A stretch of 64,000 bases of DNA from Actinomadura graeca. Lineage in GTDB: Bacteria; Actinomycetota; Actinomycetes; Streptosporangiales; Streptosporangiaceae. Under the pieces are notes generated by a model, which saw only the letters and a program-made list of their open reading frames with translations, was not told where the DNA came from and searched no databases. The stretch spans positions 3,100,001 through 3,164,000 of the forward strand of contig NZ_CP059572.1 of the NCBI RefSeq assembly GCF_019175365.1, given 5' to 3'. The translations under genes and the position numbers were made by a program. Below are positions 14,019 through 22,113 of this stretch, in pieces (position 1 is the first letter of the stretch; the number at the start of each line of letters is the position of its first letter).

Positions 14019-15047
14019 TCAACCTTTGCGGGCCAGAGGCGGTGCGGACGGGCCGCCGACGAGTCCGGCGAGGTGCTCGGCCAGCGCGGCGATGTTGGGG
14101 TAGTCCCAGGTCAGGGTCTCGGGGAGGCGGAGGCCGAGCAGCGCCTCCAGGTCGCCCACCAGGGCGACGCCGGACGCCGAGTCCAGCCCGTAGCCGACGA
14201 ACGGCTCACCGACCTCGATCTCCCCGGGCTCGACGCCGAGCCAGTCCGCGATCTCGGCCACGAGCAGGTCCTCGATGTCCTGCCGGCCGAGCGGCGCCCC
14301 GCCCGCGCGCGGCGCCCCGCCCGCGCGCGGTTCGCCACCCGTGTCCGGTGGCCCGCCGGCGTGCGAGGCGTCTCCGGCGTCCGGCGCATGGGCGGGCGCC
14401 GGGCCGGCCCGCGTCTCCGCCTCCGCCGCGGGGACGGCATCGCCGCGCAGCTCGGCCAGCACGGGCAGCGTGCCGGTGAGGAAGGCGTCCCGGGTCCTGC
14501 CGCGCTGGATCTTGCCGCTCGACGTCTTCGGGATGCTCCGGGCCTCGATCAGGACGACCGCGTGCGGCTGCACCTCGTGGGCGGCGGCCACGGCGGCGCG
14601 GACCGCGGCGGCCACCTCGTCCGGCGAGGCGGTGCCGTCGCGGACCTCCTGCACCACCACCAGCCGCTCGGCGCCGTCCGCGTCGATGCCGAACGCGGCG
14701 CCCGCGCCCGGCCTCAACGCCGGGTGGGCGGTCTCCGCGGTCCGCTCGACGTCCTGCGGCAGGATGTTGCGGCCCCTGATGATGATCAGGTCCTTCATGC
14801 GGGAGGTGATGTACAGCTCCCCGTCGCGCAGGAACCCGAGGTCGCCGGTGCGCAGGAAGGGCCCGTCGCCGTCGGCGAGCGTCGCCGCGAAGGTCCGGGT
14901 GCTGTCCTCCGGGCGGTCCCAGTACCCGGCCGCGACGCTGGGACCCTTGATCCAGATCTCGCCGGTCCCGCCCGGCGGGCACGGCGTGCGGTCCTCGGGG
15001 TCCACGGCGATGACCCGGTGCCCGCTGATCAGCGGGCCGCAGCTCAC
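14019..15047 (-). CDS. FAAL C-terminal part plus ACP domain (second half of a split FAAL-ACP)
   Basis: This reading frame encodes the rest of a fatty acyl-AMP ligase: the beta-rich end of the large domain (GEIWIKGPSVAAGYW, FLRTGDLGFL), the hinge and mobile C-terminal domain with the catalytic Lys in PKTSSGKIQ, then a Gly/Ala/Pro linker and an ACP with GYGLDSASG. The first codon available is the GTG at 15047, overlapping the TGA of the N-terminal part as GTGA. The start MSCGPLISGH falls inside the conserved core, corresponding to AVSCGEVADGH in the middle of the intact FAAL at 24482-26350. I therefore think it is one gene with a one-base frameshift, not a separate protein. Adding a G to the GGG run at 15054-15056 would join the two frames into about 738 residues. 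Confidence 0.8.
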   Translation of the reverse strand: MSCGPLISGHRVIAVDPEDRTPCPPGGTGEIWIKGPSVAAGYWDRPEDSTRTFAATLADGDGPFLRTGDLGFLRDGELYITSRMKDLIIIRGRNILPQDVERTAETAHPALRPGAGAAFGIDADGAERLVVVQEVRDGTASPDEVAAAVRAAVAAAHEVQPHAVVLIEARSIPKTSSGKIQRGRTRDAFLTGTLPVLAELRGDAVPAAEAETRAGPAPAHAPDAGDASHAGGPPDTGGEPRAGGAPRAGGAPLGRQDIEDLLVAEIADWLGVEPGEIEVGEPFVGYGLDSASGVALVGDLEALLGLRLPETLTWDYPNIAALAEHLAGLVGGPSAPPLARKG

Positions 15048-16234
15048 GAAACGCCCGTCCCGTCCGGCGGTCGCGCCGGACCCGGCGCCGCCGTCCCGAG
15101 CAGGGCGACATGCCGCCGGAACGACGGCGGCGGCATCAGCCCGCCGCTGATGAGCAGTCCCGTCTCAGCCAGCCCGTAGCAGGGGAAGAACGCCTCGCTG
15201 CGGAAGCCCCATCGCCGGAACGCGTCGGCGAAGCGCTTCAGCGTCTCCGGCCGGACGGTCTCGGCGCCGTTGAACGCCAGGTTCCAGTTCCCGAGGTCGA
15301 CGCCCTCCATGTCCTCGGGCGTGACCTTGCGGGCGCAGAGGTCGTAGGCGAAGTTCGGGGCGCCGCCGATCGTCGCCCTGCTGCGCGAGATGGCCCGGAG
15401 CCACCGCGCGGGCCGTCGCAGGAACGCCGCCGGCGACATCAGCGTGACCGTCGAGCCCGTGTAGAGCGGCGTGAGGATCCCGCCGACGAGGCCCATGTCG
15501 TGATACGGCGGGAGCCAGAGCGTCATGTGGCTTTCGGGGCGGAACCCGAAGGACGGCTGGATGCGGCGGAGGTTGTCGACGAGGGAGGCGTGCGTCAGCA
15601 TCACGCCCCGGGGATCGGCGGTGGAGCCGGAGGTGTACTGGAGGATGGCCAGGTCGTCCTCGTCCACGCCGGGGTCGCGCCACGTCGCGGACAGGGCGGC
15701 GTCGACGTCGTCGGTCGTGAGCCGGGGCAGGGCCTTCAGGCCGGGGTCCTCCCCGAACGCCAGTTCGCCCAGCTCGGCGACGGCCGAGGTCGTCAGCAGC
15801 ACGGCCGGGCGCGCGTCGGCGACGATCGACAGCAGCCGGGGCAGCGTCCGGGCGAGCCGTCCGGGGTCGGGCGGGTAGGCCAGCACCGCGACCGTCCCCG
15901 CGTAGAGGCACCCGAAGACGGCCGCGATGAGGTCCAGCCCCGGCGGGTACAGCAGGAGCGCGCGCTCGCCGCCCAGCCCCCGCTCGCGCAGCACCGCCGC
16001 GATGGCGCGGGCCTTCGCGTCCAGCTCGGCGTTGGTGATGCACGCCTCGTCGGTCTCGCCGTCCGTCAGGAACGTGTACGTACGCCGGTCGGGCTGCTCG
16101 CAGGCACGCCACCGCAGCACGTCGATGAGCGTGGGAAGACCGGCCGCCCTCGGCTCGGCGTCCGTCGTCGCCGGGGACGTCGCGGGGACGGCGCCGCCGC
16201 CGGCGGCACCGCCCGGATCTGGGCGCGCAGACAT
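15044..16234 (-). CDS. Fatty acyl-AMP ligase, N-terminal part (first half of a split FAAL-ACP)
   Basis: This encodes the adenylating large domain of a FAAL, which activates a free fatty acid as acyl-adenylate and passes it to an ACP. The ATP-binding motif is LQYTSGSTADPRG; other family segments are LWLPPYHDMGLVGG, GGAPNFAYDLC, FNGAETVRPETL and CYGLAETGLL. The ATG at 16234 follows GAGGGGG. The frame stops (TGA at 15044-15046) before the beta-rich subdomain. It is therefore incomplete alone, and the remaining domains continue in the next frame across a GTGA overlap. FAALs commonly start lipopeptide and lipid-polyketide lines, so this fits priming of the PKS module just downstream. It heads the run of genes to the window's left edge. 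Confidence 0.82.
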   Translation of the reverse strand: MSARPDPGGAAGGGAVPATSPATTDAEPRAAGLPTLIDVLRWRACEQPDRRTYTFLTDGETDEACITNAELDAKARAIAAVLRERGLGGERALLLYPPGLDLIAAVFGCLYAGTVAVLAYPPDPGRLARTLPRLLSIVADARPAVLLTTSAVAELGELAFGEDPGLKALPRLTTDDVDAALSATWRDPGVDEDDLAILQYTSGSTADPRGVMLTHASLVDNLRRIQPSFGFRPESHMTLWLPPYHDMGLVGGILTPLYTGSTVTLMSPAAFLRRPARWLRAISRSRATIGGAPNFAYDLCARKVTPEDMEGVDLGNWNLAFNGAETVRPETLKRFADAFRRWGFRSEAFFPCYGLAETGLLISGGLMPPPSFRRHVALLGTAAPGPARPPDGTGVS

Positions 16235-16902
16235 CGAACCCCCTCGGAACCGGATCCTTGGATCCATGAATTCGGCCTTCGTGATGGATGACGGGCCCCG
16301 CGACGGTCCGGCCGGTGATCCGGTGGACCCGGGGGCGAAGAGGAATCCGCGACTCGGTTGATGACATGAACCGATGCACCGGCCATTGCCGGGCACCAAT
16401 GGTCGAATCAGAATGTGAACGCACAATCGAAGCGTTCGGCACATCGTGCACGAGTGACCAGGTGAGAAAATCCCCGAACCGATGCCGGCCGCGGCGGCGA
16501 AGCAGGCAAGGCCCCATGCCCTCTCCGCTGGTCGCCATTTATCGGCAGGCAGTACCCCGAACTCGTATAGCCTCCCCCGTCCCGGCTATTGCTCCCCGTT
16601 CTTGACCTTGTCTTTCCGCTTTCAACGGCTCCAAGCCTGCAACACCCTTCCAGCCCCTGAAAACGGGTTGGCCGGATCAGGACATCGGCGGAGAAGTCCG
16701 TCGCATGGAATTCTGCACCACGTGCTTCTCGATCAGCACATTGCCGGGGAATTACGTGGTCTGGCAGGCCGGATAAGCGGCCCGGCGGGAATGCGCGAGA
16801 ACGCGATGAGCGGGCGGTGAGAGCGCGGTGGGCGTCCGGTGAGAACGCGGTGGATCCGCAGTGGGGGCTTGAGGGGACGGCCGGGCCAGGCAGGTCGGCC
16901 GG
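16235..16902. other. Intergenic region upstream of the FAAL-PKS-NRPS operon
   Basis: This 668-base stretch separates two minus-strand genes. Its middle (about 16340-16750) is noticeably richer in A and T than the coding DNA and holds no reading frame with coding-like composition. It most likely contains the promoter of the FAAL-led operon. I could not pick a convincing -35/-10 pair. Three imperfect 22-base repeats lie at its right end. Confidence 0.6.
16794..16859. repeat. Three imperfect 22-bp tandem repeats
   Basis: Three consecutive 22-base units start at 16794, 16816 and 16838. They share the core G-GAGA-CGCG-TG and differ mainly in the last six bases. They lie just beyond the end of the acyl-CoA-dehydrogenase-like gene, outside any gene I accept. 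Their function is unknown. Confidence 0.55.
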
Positions 16903-18626
16903 TCAGCCGGCCAAGCGCCCGGCGTGCAGGTCGAACGTCAGATGGCCGTCGAAGCGCGTGGTCAGCTCGGCCGCCAGGGCCGTCTCGACCGCGAGGGGCG
17001 TCTCCGTCGCCCCGGTGACGGCGGCCGGTACCGGCGGCCCGAGCCGGGACTCCAGCCGGGCGAGGACGGCCGCGATCCAGTCCGGCCCGGCGGTGAAGCC
17101 GCTGCCCCGCCGCCACACGCCGACGCACGCGGCCGCCGCGAGCAGGACGGTGTAGCGGCCGGCCAGGTCGTGGGCCTCGCGGCTCGCCGCCACGATCCGC
17201 TGCGGGGGCGCGTCCCCCGCGGCAGGCCGATCCGCTCCGGGGGGTGCGGGGGCAGGGCGGCGCAGCGCGCCGTGAGGAGGTCCAGCTCGGCCGCAAGACG
17301 GCCGCCGGGCCCGGCGACGCGCGGGTCGCCGTCCGCCGCCGCGGCCGCGAGCAGCGCGCCGAGACCGCGGGCGGTCCCGCCGTCGGCCGTGAGCCGCCCG
17401 AAGTCCAGCTCCGGGAGGTCGCCGCCGACGTCGAACAGCGCGTCCGGCGGCTCGGCGGCGTCCCGGGCGCCGGTCGCGAGACCGGGCAGCCGCGGGACGA
17501 TCGCCGTCGCGCGGACCGCGGCGCCCGCGTCCGCGAACGCCGCCACCGGGATGTCGCGCATGAGCTTCTGGAAGACGGCGTGCCGGCCCTCGCGCATGTA
17601 CGAGCGGGCGCCCACGGTGACCGACAGGCTGTAGGACGCCTCGTGCAGCAGCCTCGGGACCAGGTGCTTCGCCGCCGCCGTCAGCATGCCGGCCTCGCCG
17701 GGCATCAGGTGCAGCGCGCGGGCGGCCACGGTGGCGAGGACGTCGCAGACCAGCACGTCCAGGAAGGCGCCGACCAGGGCCGAGCGGACGTTGGGGAACG
17801 CGGCGACCGACCCCCCGTACAGGGTCCGGCCGCGCGCGAAGTCCACGGCGACGCGCAGCTGGGTGTCGAGGGCGCCGATGACCACGCCGGGCAGGACGGC
17901 GCGGGTCGCCTGGAGCACCGGCGGCACCGTCTCCATGGCCGCGTCGCGCTCCCCCACCACCTCGTCCGGGACGGGGCAGGCGTCGAACTCGATCCCGCCG
18001 AGCAGCAGGCCGCGCATGCCCGAGGTACGCGCACGCGGCAGGTGGACGAGACGGCCGGGGGGCAGCGCGGCCGTCTCGACCAGCAGGTGGGAGCGGTCGC
18101 CGGGGCCGTCGCCGGTGCGGGCGAGCAGCACGATCGCGTCGGCGCGGGCGGCGTTGCCGACCAGTTCCTCACGGCCGTCGAGGACGAGGCCCGCCGGATC
18201 CGGGCGGGCGGCCGGCCCGCCGCGGGCGGGGTCGTCAACGTGCGGCGGCTCGGGGTAGGCCGCCGCGACCTTCCTGCCGCGCAGCAGCAGGGCGGCGAGC
18301 CGGGCCTGCTGGTCGTCCGAGCCCGACACCCACACCGGCACGGCGGCGGCGTAGCTGGTGACGCCGTAGCCGAGGCCCAGCGAGGGGTCGCGGCGGAACA
18401 GCGCGCGCACCGGCAGCCCGATCCGGTCGGCCTGGACGAGCCGCCCGCCGAGGCGGGCGGGGACGAACTCGGCGTTGAGCCCGAATCCGTCCAGCATGTC
18501 CTCGCCGGCGGCGAGGGGCTCGCCGCGTTCGTCGGCCGCCGTCACGGCCTCGTAGGACAGCGGGTTGGACGGGTCGCGGGGATCCCCGAGGCGGGTCTCC
18601 AGGTCGTCCGGCGTCGCCTCGGTCAT
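16903..18626 (-). pseudogene. Acyl-CoA-dehydrogenase-like protein with a one-base frameshift
   Basis: The ATG at 18626 overlaps the upstream stop as ATGA. The first ~471 codons encode an atypical acyl-CoA-dehydrogenase-like protein (LETRLGDPRDPSNPLS, GLGYGVTSYAA, VDFARGRTLYGG, TVGARSYMREGRHA). After PPERIGLP the frame turns into Arg/Pro/Ser-rich nonsense, while the next frame continues with family-like sequence (PQRIVAASREAHDLAGRYTV) to a stop at 16903. Adding one base to the G5 run (C5 at 17214-17218 on the plus strand) restores about 574 residues, almost the length of its 579-residue partner. It is either a sequencing error in a homopolymer or a real inactivating mutation. Partner and target are probably an ACP-bound acyl chain, by context only. 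Confidence 0.75.
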
Positions 18627-20362
18627 GATCCGTCCTCGGGGAGGTCGCAGGGCAGCGGGGAGAACAGCAGCCCGGAGCGGTACTGGGCGGCCATCTCGGG
18701 GAGCAGCCGGTCGAGGACCCCGCCGTCGGACGAGCCTGGCCGGAGCCGGTCCAGCAGCCGGGTCAGCGCCGCCTCCAGCCAGAGCGCGTCCCGCCAGAGG
18801 CCCGCCGTGCGCGGGTCGGCCGCGGCCGGGTGCTCGCGGTTGCGCAGCCAGAACCGGACGCACGCGCCCCCGGCGGCGCAGAGGGCGTAGTCGCGGGCGA
18901 GGCCGAACGCGGCGGTCGGCGCGGGACCCGCGGACGGCCGGTGGGCGGCCATCCGCTCGTGGACGTCGTCGGTGATCTCCGCCAGTGCCCTCGCGCGGTC
19001 CGCGACGGCGGGCGGCGCCGCCTTCTCCAGCTCGGCGAGTGAGGCGGGCAGCGCCTGAACGGGCGAGCATCCCGCGCGCGACAGCAGCCCGAGGCGGCCG
19101 GGGTCGAACTCGGGGGGCGGCGCGGACAGGTCCACGGCGGCGTCCAGGCCCGCCTCGTCGAATCCGCCCGCGCGGTAGGCCCGCACGAGCACCGGGAAAT
19201 GGTTGATGACGACGTTGAGGTTGACCAGGGTGTTGCCGTCGAAGATGCCGACGATGCGGTGGTCGCGCTCCACCTTCTGGAACAGGCCGCCGCCGGGGCC
19301 GTCCTCCAGGAAGGCCCGCACCCCCATGCCCTGCCCGAGCCGGGCGATCAGCTCGTCGACGCTGGTGGGGACGTAATACTTGACCACCGCCGACAGCACG
19401 CTCAGCTCGGCGGGCAGGGCGTGGATGGCGCGGGCGCCGGCCAGGCCCAGCACCTCGGCGGCGAGCAGGTCGGCGTAGGACTCGGCGAGTGTGCGGGCCG
19501 TGTGCGGACGGACGGACGGGCGGCCGCCCGGCCCGTCCTCCAGCGCGGCCGCGGTCGCCAGGCGGAGCGCGCGGTCGGCGGCGCCGAGGGACAGCCCGGC
19601 GATCAGTGTGCGGGTGAGCTGCATCCCCTTCAGGACCGTCTCCAGCCCGCCGCCCGGGGGCCCGACCAGCTCGCCCTCCCCGGCGAAGGCGCCGTCGAAC
19701 GCGATGCCGCTGATGTCGGCGCCGCGGATGCCGTGCGTCCGGACGGCGGGCAGCGGCCGGAAGGTCCCGGGGGCCAGGCGGCGCTTGTCCATCAGCAGGA
19801 GGCTGAAACCGCGCGCCCCGCCCGCCGGGTCGGTCCGCGCCAGCAGGCAGACGATGTCGCCGCGGGCGGCGTTGTTGATCAGCCATTTCTCGCCGGTGAC
19901 GCGGTAGCCGCCGTCGGCGGGGACGGCCTCGACCTCGCCCGCCAGCAGATCGCTGCCGTGCTCGGCCTCGGTGAGCCCCCAGGACACGACGGTCCCGGAG
20001 AGGATCTCCGCCGCGACGCGCCCCGCCTGCCGGGGATCCCCGGCCACCCAGGCCGACACGCCGCCGAGGAAGGTCTTGGCGTGGCCGATCGCCGTCGTCA
20101 GGTCGCGGCGGGCCATCACCCGCGCGACCTGGAGGGTGTCCTCGAACGTCCGCACCGCCCCGCCGTACCGCCGCGGGACGTAGTAGCCGGGTAAGCCGAT
20201 CCCGTCCAGCTCGCGGCAGATGTCGGCGGGGAATTCCTCGCGCCTGTCCAGCTCGGCGACGCATGCCAGGGAGAAGGTCCGCGCGGGATCGCGGGGATCT
20301 CCGAGCCGCTCTTCCAGCCGCTCGGTGAGCGCGTAGGGGGCATAAGCGGGGTGGCCGTTCAT
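18623..20362 (-). CDS. Acyl-CoA-dehydrogenase-like flavoprotein, long form (579 aa)
   Basis: The ATG at 20362 follows GAGGG. The first ~400 residues match the acyl-CoA dehydrogenase fold: YVPRRYGGAVRTFEDT, SWGLTEAEHGSDLL for the flavin/substrate loop, TGEKWLINNAARGD, and FDGNTLVNLNVVINHF where classical enzymes carry the EGT catalytic segment. About 180 further residues form a helical C-terminal extension, making the protein roughly 200 residues longer than normal. The loop IVGIFDGN has Asp rather than the usual Glu at that position, so activity is uncertain. Its beginning (TERLEERLGDPRDP) resembles the start of the downstream partner, suggesting duplication and a heteromer. The two precede the FAAL-ACP, which suggests they desaturate or otherwise process a carrier-bound acyl chain; this is inference. 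Confidence 0.85.
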   Translation of the reverse strand: MNGHPAYAPYALTERLEERLGDPRDPARTFSLACVAELDRREEFPADICRELDGIGLPGYYVPRRYGGAVRTFEDTLQVARVMARRDLTTAIGHAKTFLGGVSAWVAGDPRQAGRVAAEILSGTVVSWGLTEAEHGSDLLAGEVEAVPADGGYRVTGEKWLINNAARGDIVCLLARTDPAGGARGFSLLLMDKRRLAPGTFRPLPAVRTHGIRGADISGIAFDGAFAGEGELVGPPGGGLETVLKGMQLTRTLIAGLSLGAADRALRLATAAALEDGPGGRPSVRPHTARTLAESYADLLAAEVLGLAGARAIHALPAELSVLSAVVKYYVPTSVDELIARLGQGMGVRAFLEDGPGGGLFQKVERDHRIVGIFDGNTLVNLNVVINHFPVLVRAYRAGGFDEAGLDAAVDLSAPPPEFDPGRLGLLSRAGCSPVQALPASLAELEKAAPPAVADRARALAEITDDVHERMAAHRPSAGPAPTAAFGLARDYALCAAGGACVRFWLRNREHPAAADPRTAGLWRDALWLEAALTRLLDRLRPGSSDGGVLDRLLPEMAAQYRSGLLFSPLPCDLPEDGS

Positions 20363-20549
20363 GCCGCATCCCTCACGGGTCCATGACGAGTCGAATTCGG
20401 GCACACTCCGCGCCACCCCTCTCATGCGATTTACCGCGGTGCACCAAGGGTAGGCGACGTCGTTATATCCCGCCTCTCGGCGGCCTATTGCGGCGATCTC
20501 CCGTCATTCCCCGTCCACTGGAAGCACATCGGCATCACAAAACGCGGGA

Positions 20550-21248
20550 TCAGACGGGGGCCACATATTCCAGACCGAGCAGCGGGCACAGCTCGCGCAG
20601 GCATTCCTCGAAGACGGGTCCAAGATCGGAATAGGCGAAGTCCAGCTGGTTGAGGACTTCCATGCAGACGAGCCCGTACAACCTGATCCAGCATTTCATC
20701 ACGACGTGCAGGGCCTCGGGCGGGAGGAGGTCGCCGATGGTCCCGGCATAATCCCGCAGCTGCTCGCGCACCGACTCGTCGAGGTCGTCCGGGACGGGGA
20801 ACGGCCGCGTCCGCCACAGTTCGGCGACCTGGGCGAGGAAGACGCCGCCGAAACGCTGCCCAGCCTGGTACCACTCCGAGTCCGGCAGCTGGTGCGGCGG
20901 CGCGATCTGGCTCGCGAAGATCCAGCGGAACTCGGCGGGATGGGACGTCGCCCAGGCCCGCAGGGCGCGGCAGGTGGCCAGCAACCGGAGGGTGAGCGTG
21001 TCGTAGGCGTCCCGGGTGGCCTCCATCTCCTCGGCCAGCTCGCGGTAGCAGTCGGCGGTCACCGCCCCGACCAGCTCCTCGTGCCCGGCGAAGTAGTGGT
21101 ACAGCGCCGGGCCGCTCATGCCCACCTCGCGCGCGACCGCGTTGATGGTGACCGCCTCCGGCCCCTTCGTGGTCAGCAGTTCCCGCGCCGCCCCCCGGAT
21201 CTCCGCGAGGGTCCTCTGCCGCTGCCTGTCCCGCCGGCTCGTCGTCAT
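20550..21248 (-). CDS. TetR/AcrR-family transcriptional regulator (232 aa)
   Basis: The N-terminal helix-turn-helix is typical of TetR proteins: AREL..KGPEAVTINAVAREVG followed by MSGPALYHYFAGHEELV (residues about 20-65). The remaining 165 residues are the helical ligand-binding and dimer domain (RWIFASQIAPPHQLPDSEWY, of the WHG or TetR_C type). It is divergently transcribed from the flavoprotein gene at 21329 with an 80-base shared promoter region that contains an imperfect palindrome. It probably represses itself and the flavoprotein gene, and perhaps the dehydrogenase-like genes 190 bases downstream. The ligand is unknown. Confidence 0.93.
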   Translation of the reverse strand: MTTSRRDRQRQRTLAEIRGAARELLTTKGPEAVTINAVAREVGMSGPALYHYFAGHEELVGAVTADCYRELAEEMEATRDAYDTLTLRLLATCRALRAWATSHPAEFRWIFASQIAPPHQLPDSEWYQAGQRFGGVFLAQVAELWRTRPFPVPDDLDESVREQLRDYAGTIGDLLPPEALHVVMKCWIRLYGLVCMEVLNQLDFAYSDLGPVFEECLRELCPLLGLEYVAPV

Positions 21249-21294
21249 CGTCCACCTCCGTTGACATCTTAGGGCATCTATGATTGCTTAATAC

Positions 21295-21312
21295 CTCTAG
21301 ATACTCTTAGAG
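21295..21312. promoter_or_regulatory. Candidate TetR operator in the divergent promoter
   Basis: An 18-base imperfect palindrome with perfect CTCTA/TAGAG ends lies between the tetR start (21248) and the flavoprotein start (21329). It is in the AT-richest stretch of this part of the window. Position and symmetry fit an operator for the adjacent TetR protein, but no second copy was found to support it. Confidence 0.4.
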
Positions 21313-21328
21313 TCATTAAGGAGATCGG

Positions 21329-22072
21329 ATGCGCAACCCGCTGACCGGCGCGTTCGCCAAGTACTTCATGGAGGCGACGATCACCGAGGCCGACCTGGTG
21401 ACGCCGACCATGCGGCGGATCCGGCTGGAGACCGGCGAGCCGATCCCGTTCCCCTACAGTCCCGGCCAGCACGTGCGGATCCAGGTCAACGACCCGCTGT
21501 CGCCGCGCGGCCTCCTGAAGCCCCTGGAGACCCTGCGCACCTACACGATCCGGGAGCACGAGCCGCAGGCGTTCGAGCTGCTCGCCCACCTGTACGAGAG
21601 CGACGGCGGCGGCATCGGACTGCGCTGGGCGTCGCAGGCGCGCCCCGGCGACCGCGTGACGTTCTGGCGCCACCAGTCGGGGTTCTTCCTGCACGAGGAG
21701 GCCGACTACCACCTCTTCGTCGGCGAGGAGACCGCGAGCGCCGCGTTCGGCCCGATGATCGGCGCGCTGAACGGCTCGGCGCGCGTCTTCGGGGTGCTGG
21801 AGAGCGAGTCGCCCGAGGACGACATCCCCATGCCCCGTCCGCTGGAGCTGCGGCGCGTCCACCGGCACGGCGCGCCCGCCCACTACTCCAAGACGCTCCT
21901 CGCCGGGGTGACCGAGCTCGCCCTGCCCGACGAGCCCGGCACCGCCTACGTCGCCGGGGAGGCCAGGACCTGCCAGATGATCCGCGACCATCTGGTCCGC
22001 GACCGCGGGTGGCCCCGCGCCTCGGTCAGGGTGAAGCCGTTCTGGACCCCGGGCAAGCGCGGCCTGCACTGA
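21329..22072 (+). CDS. Siderophore-interacting-type FAD/NAD(P)H flavoprotein (247 aa)
   Basis: The protein has the SIP (FAD-binding 9) layout: an N-terminal barrel with YSPGQHVRIQV and the flavin-binding LRTYTIREHEP (residues about 48-75), then a pyridine-nucleotide-like domain with FVGEETASAAF and the C-terminal YVAGEARTC...VKPFWTPGKRG. SIP proteins reduce ferric siderophores or pass electrons to other acceptors. AAGGAG is 5 bases before the ATG. It is the only plus-strand gene in the first 31 kb that I accept. It faces the ACP/desaturase operon, with a strong hairpin between them. No siderophore uptake genes are nearby, so a role as electron donor to the desaturases or dehydrogenase-like enzymes is a reasonable alternative. 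Confidence 0.88.
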   Translation: MRNPLTGAFAKYFMEATITEADLVTPTMRRIRLETGEPIPFPYSPGQHVRIQVNDPLSPRGLLKPLETLRTYTIREHEPQAFELLAHLYESDGGGIGLRWASQARPGDRVTFWRHQSGFFLHEEADYHLFVGEETASAAFGPMIGALNGSARVFGVLESESPEDDIPMPRPLELRRVHRHGAPAHYSKTLLAGVTELALPDEPGTAYVAGEARTCQMIRDHLVRDRGWPRASVRVKPFWTPGKRGLH

Positions 22073-22088
22073 GCACGGACCGGAGCGG

Positions 22089-22110
22089 GCCCGGGGCCGT
22101 CCCCCCGGGC
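22089..22110. terminator. Bidirectional hairpin between convergent genes
   Basis: Perfect 8-base arms GCCCGGGG and CCCCGGGC enclose a 6-base loop. The hairpin sits in the 41 bases between the stop of the flavoprotein gene (22072) and the stop of the ACP gene (22114), where both transcripts must end. There is no T run, which is common for actinomycete terminators. Confidence 0.6.
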
Positions 22111-22113
22111 GGG

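Noticed and set aside
8357..14479. Plus-strand open frame of 2040 codons opposite the PKS
   Set aside because: Same reason: no domain, biased composition, and a clear PKS on the other strand.
15044..15060. Programmed ribosomal frameshift in the FAAL gene
   Set aside because: There is no slippery heptamer or obvious downstream pseudoknot. A missing base in a G run or stop-start coupling explains the break more simply.
16235..16793. A missed gene in the gap before the FAAL
   Set aside because: Short frames here have atypical composition, no ribosome site and no family resemblance. The stretch is AT-rich as expected for a promoter region.
21329..22072. Siderophore biosynthesis cluster suggested by the SIP gene and Cys-cyclising NRPS
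   Set aside because: No salicylate or catechol genes, no iron-box-like site I could identify and no siderophore uptake genes are present; lipid and aromatic PKS genes dominate instead.
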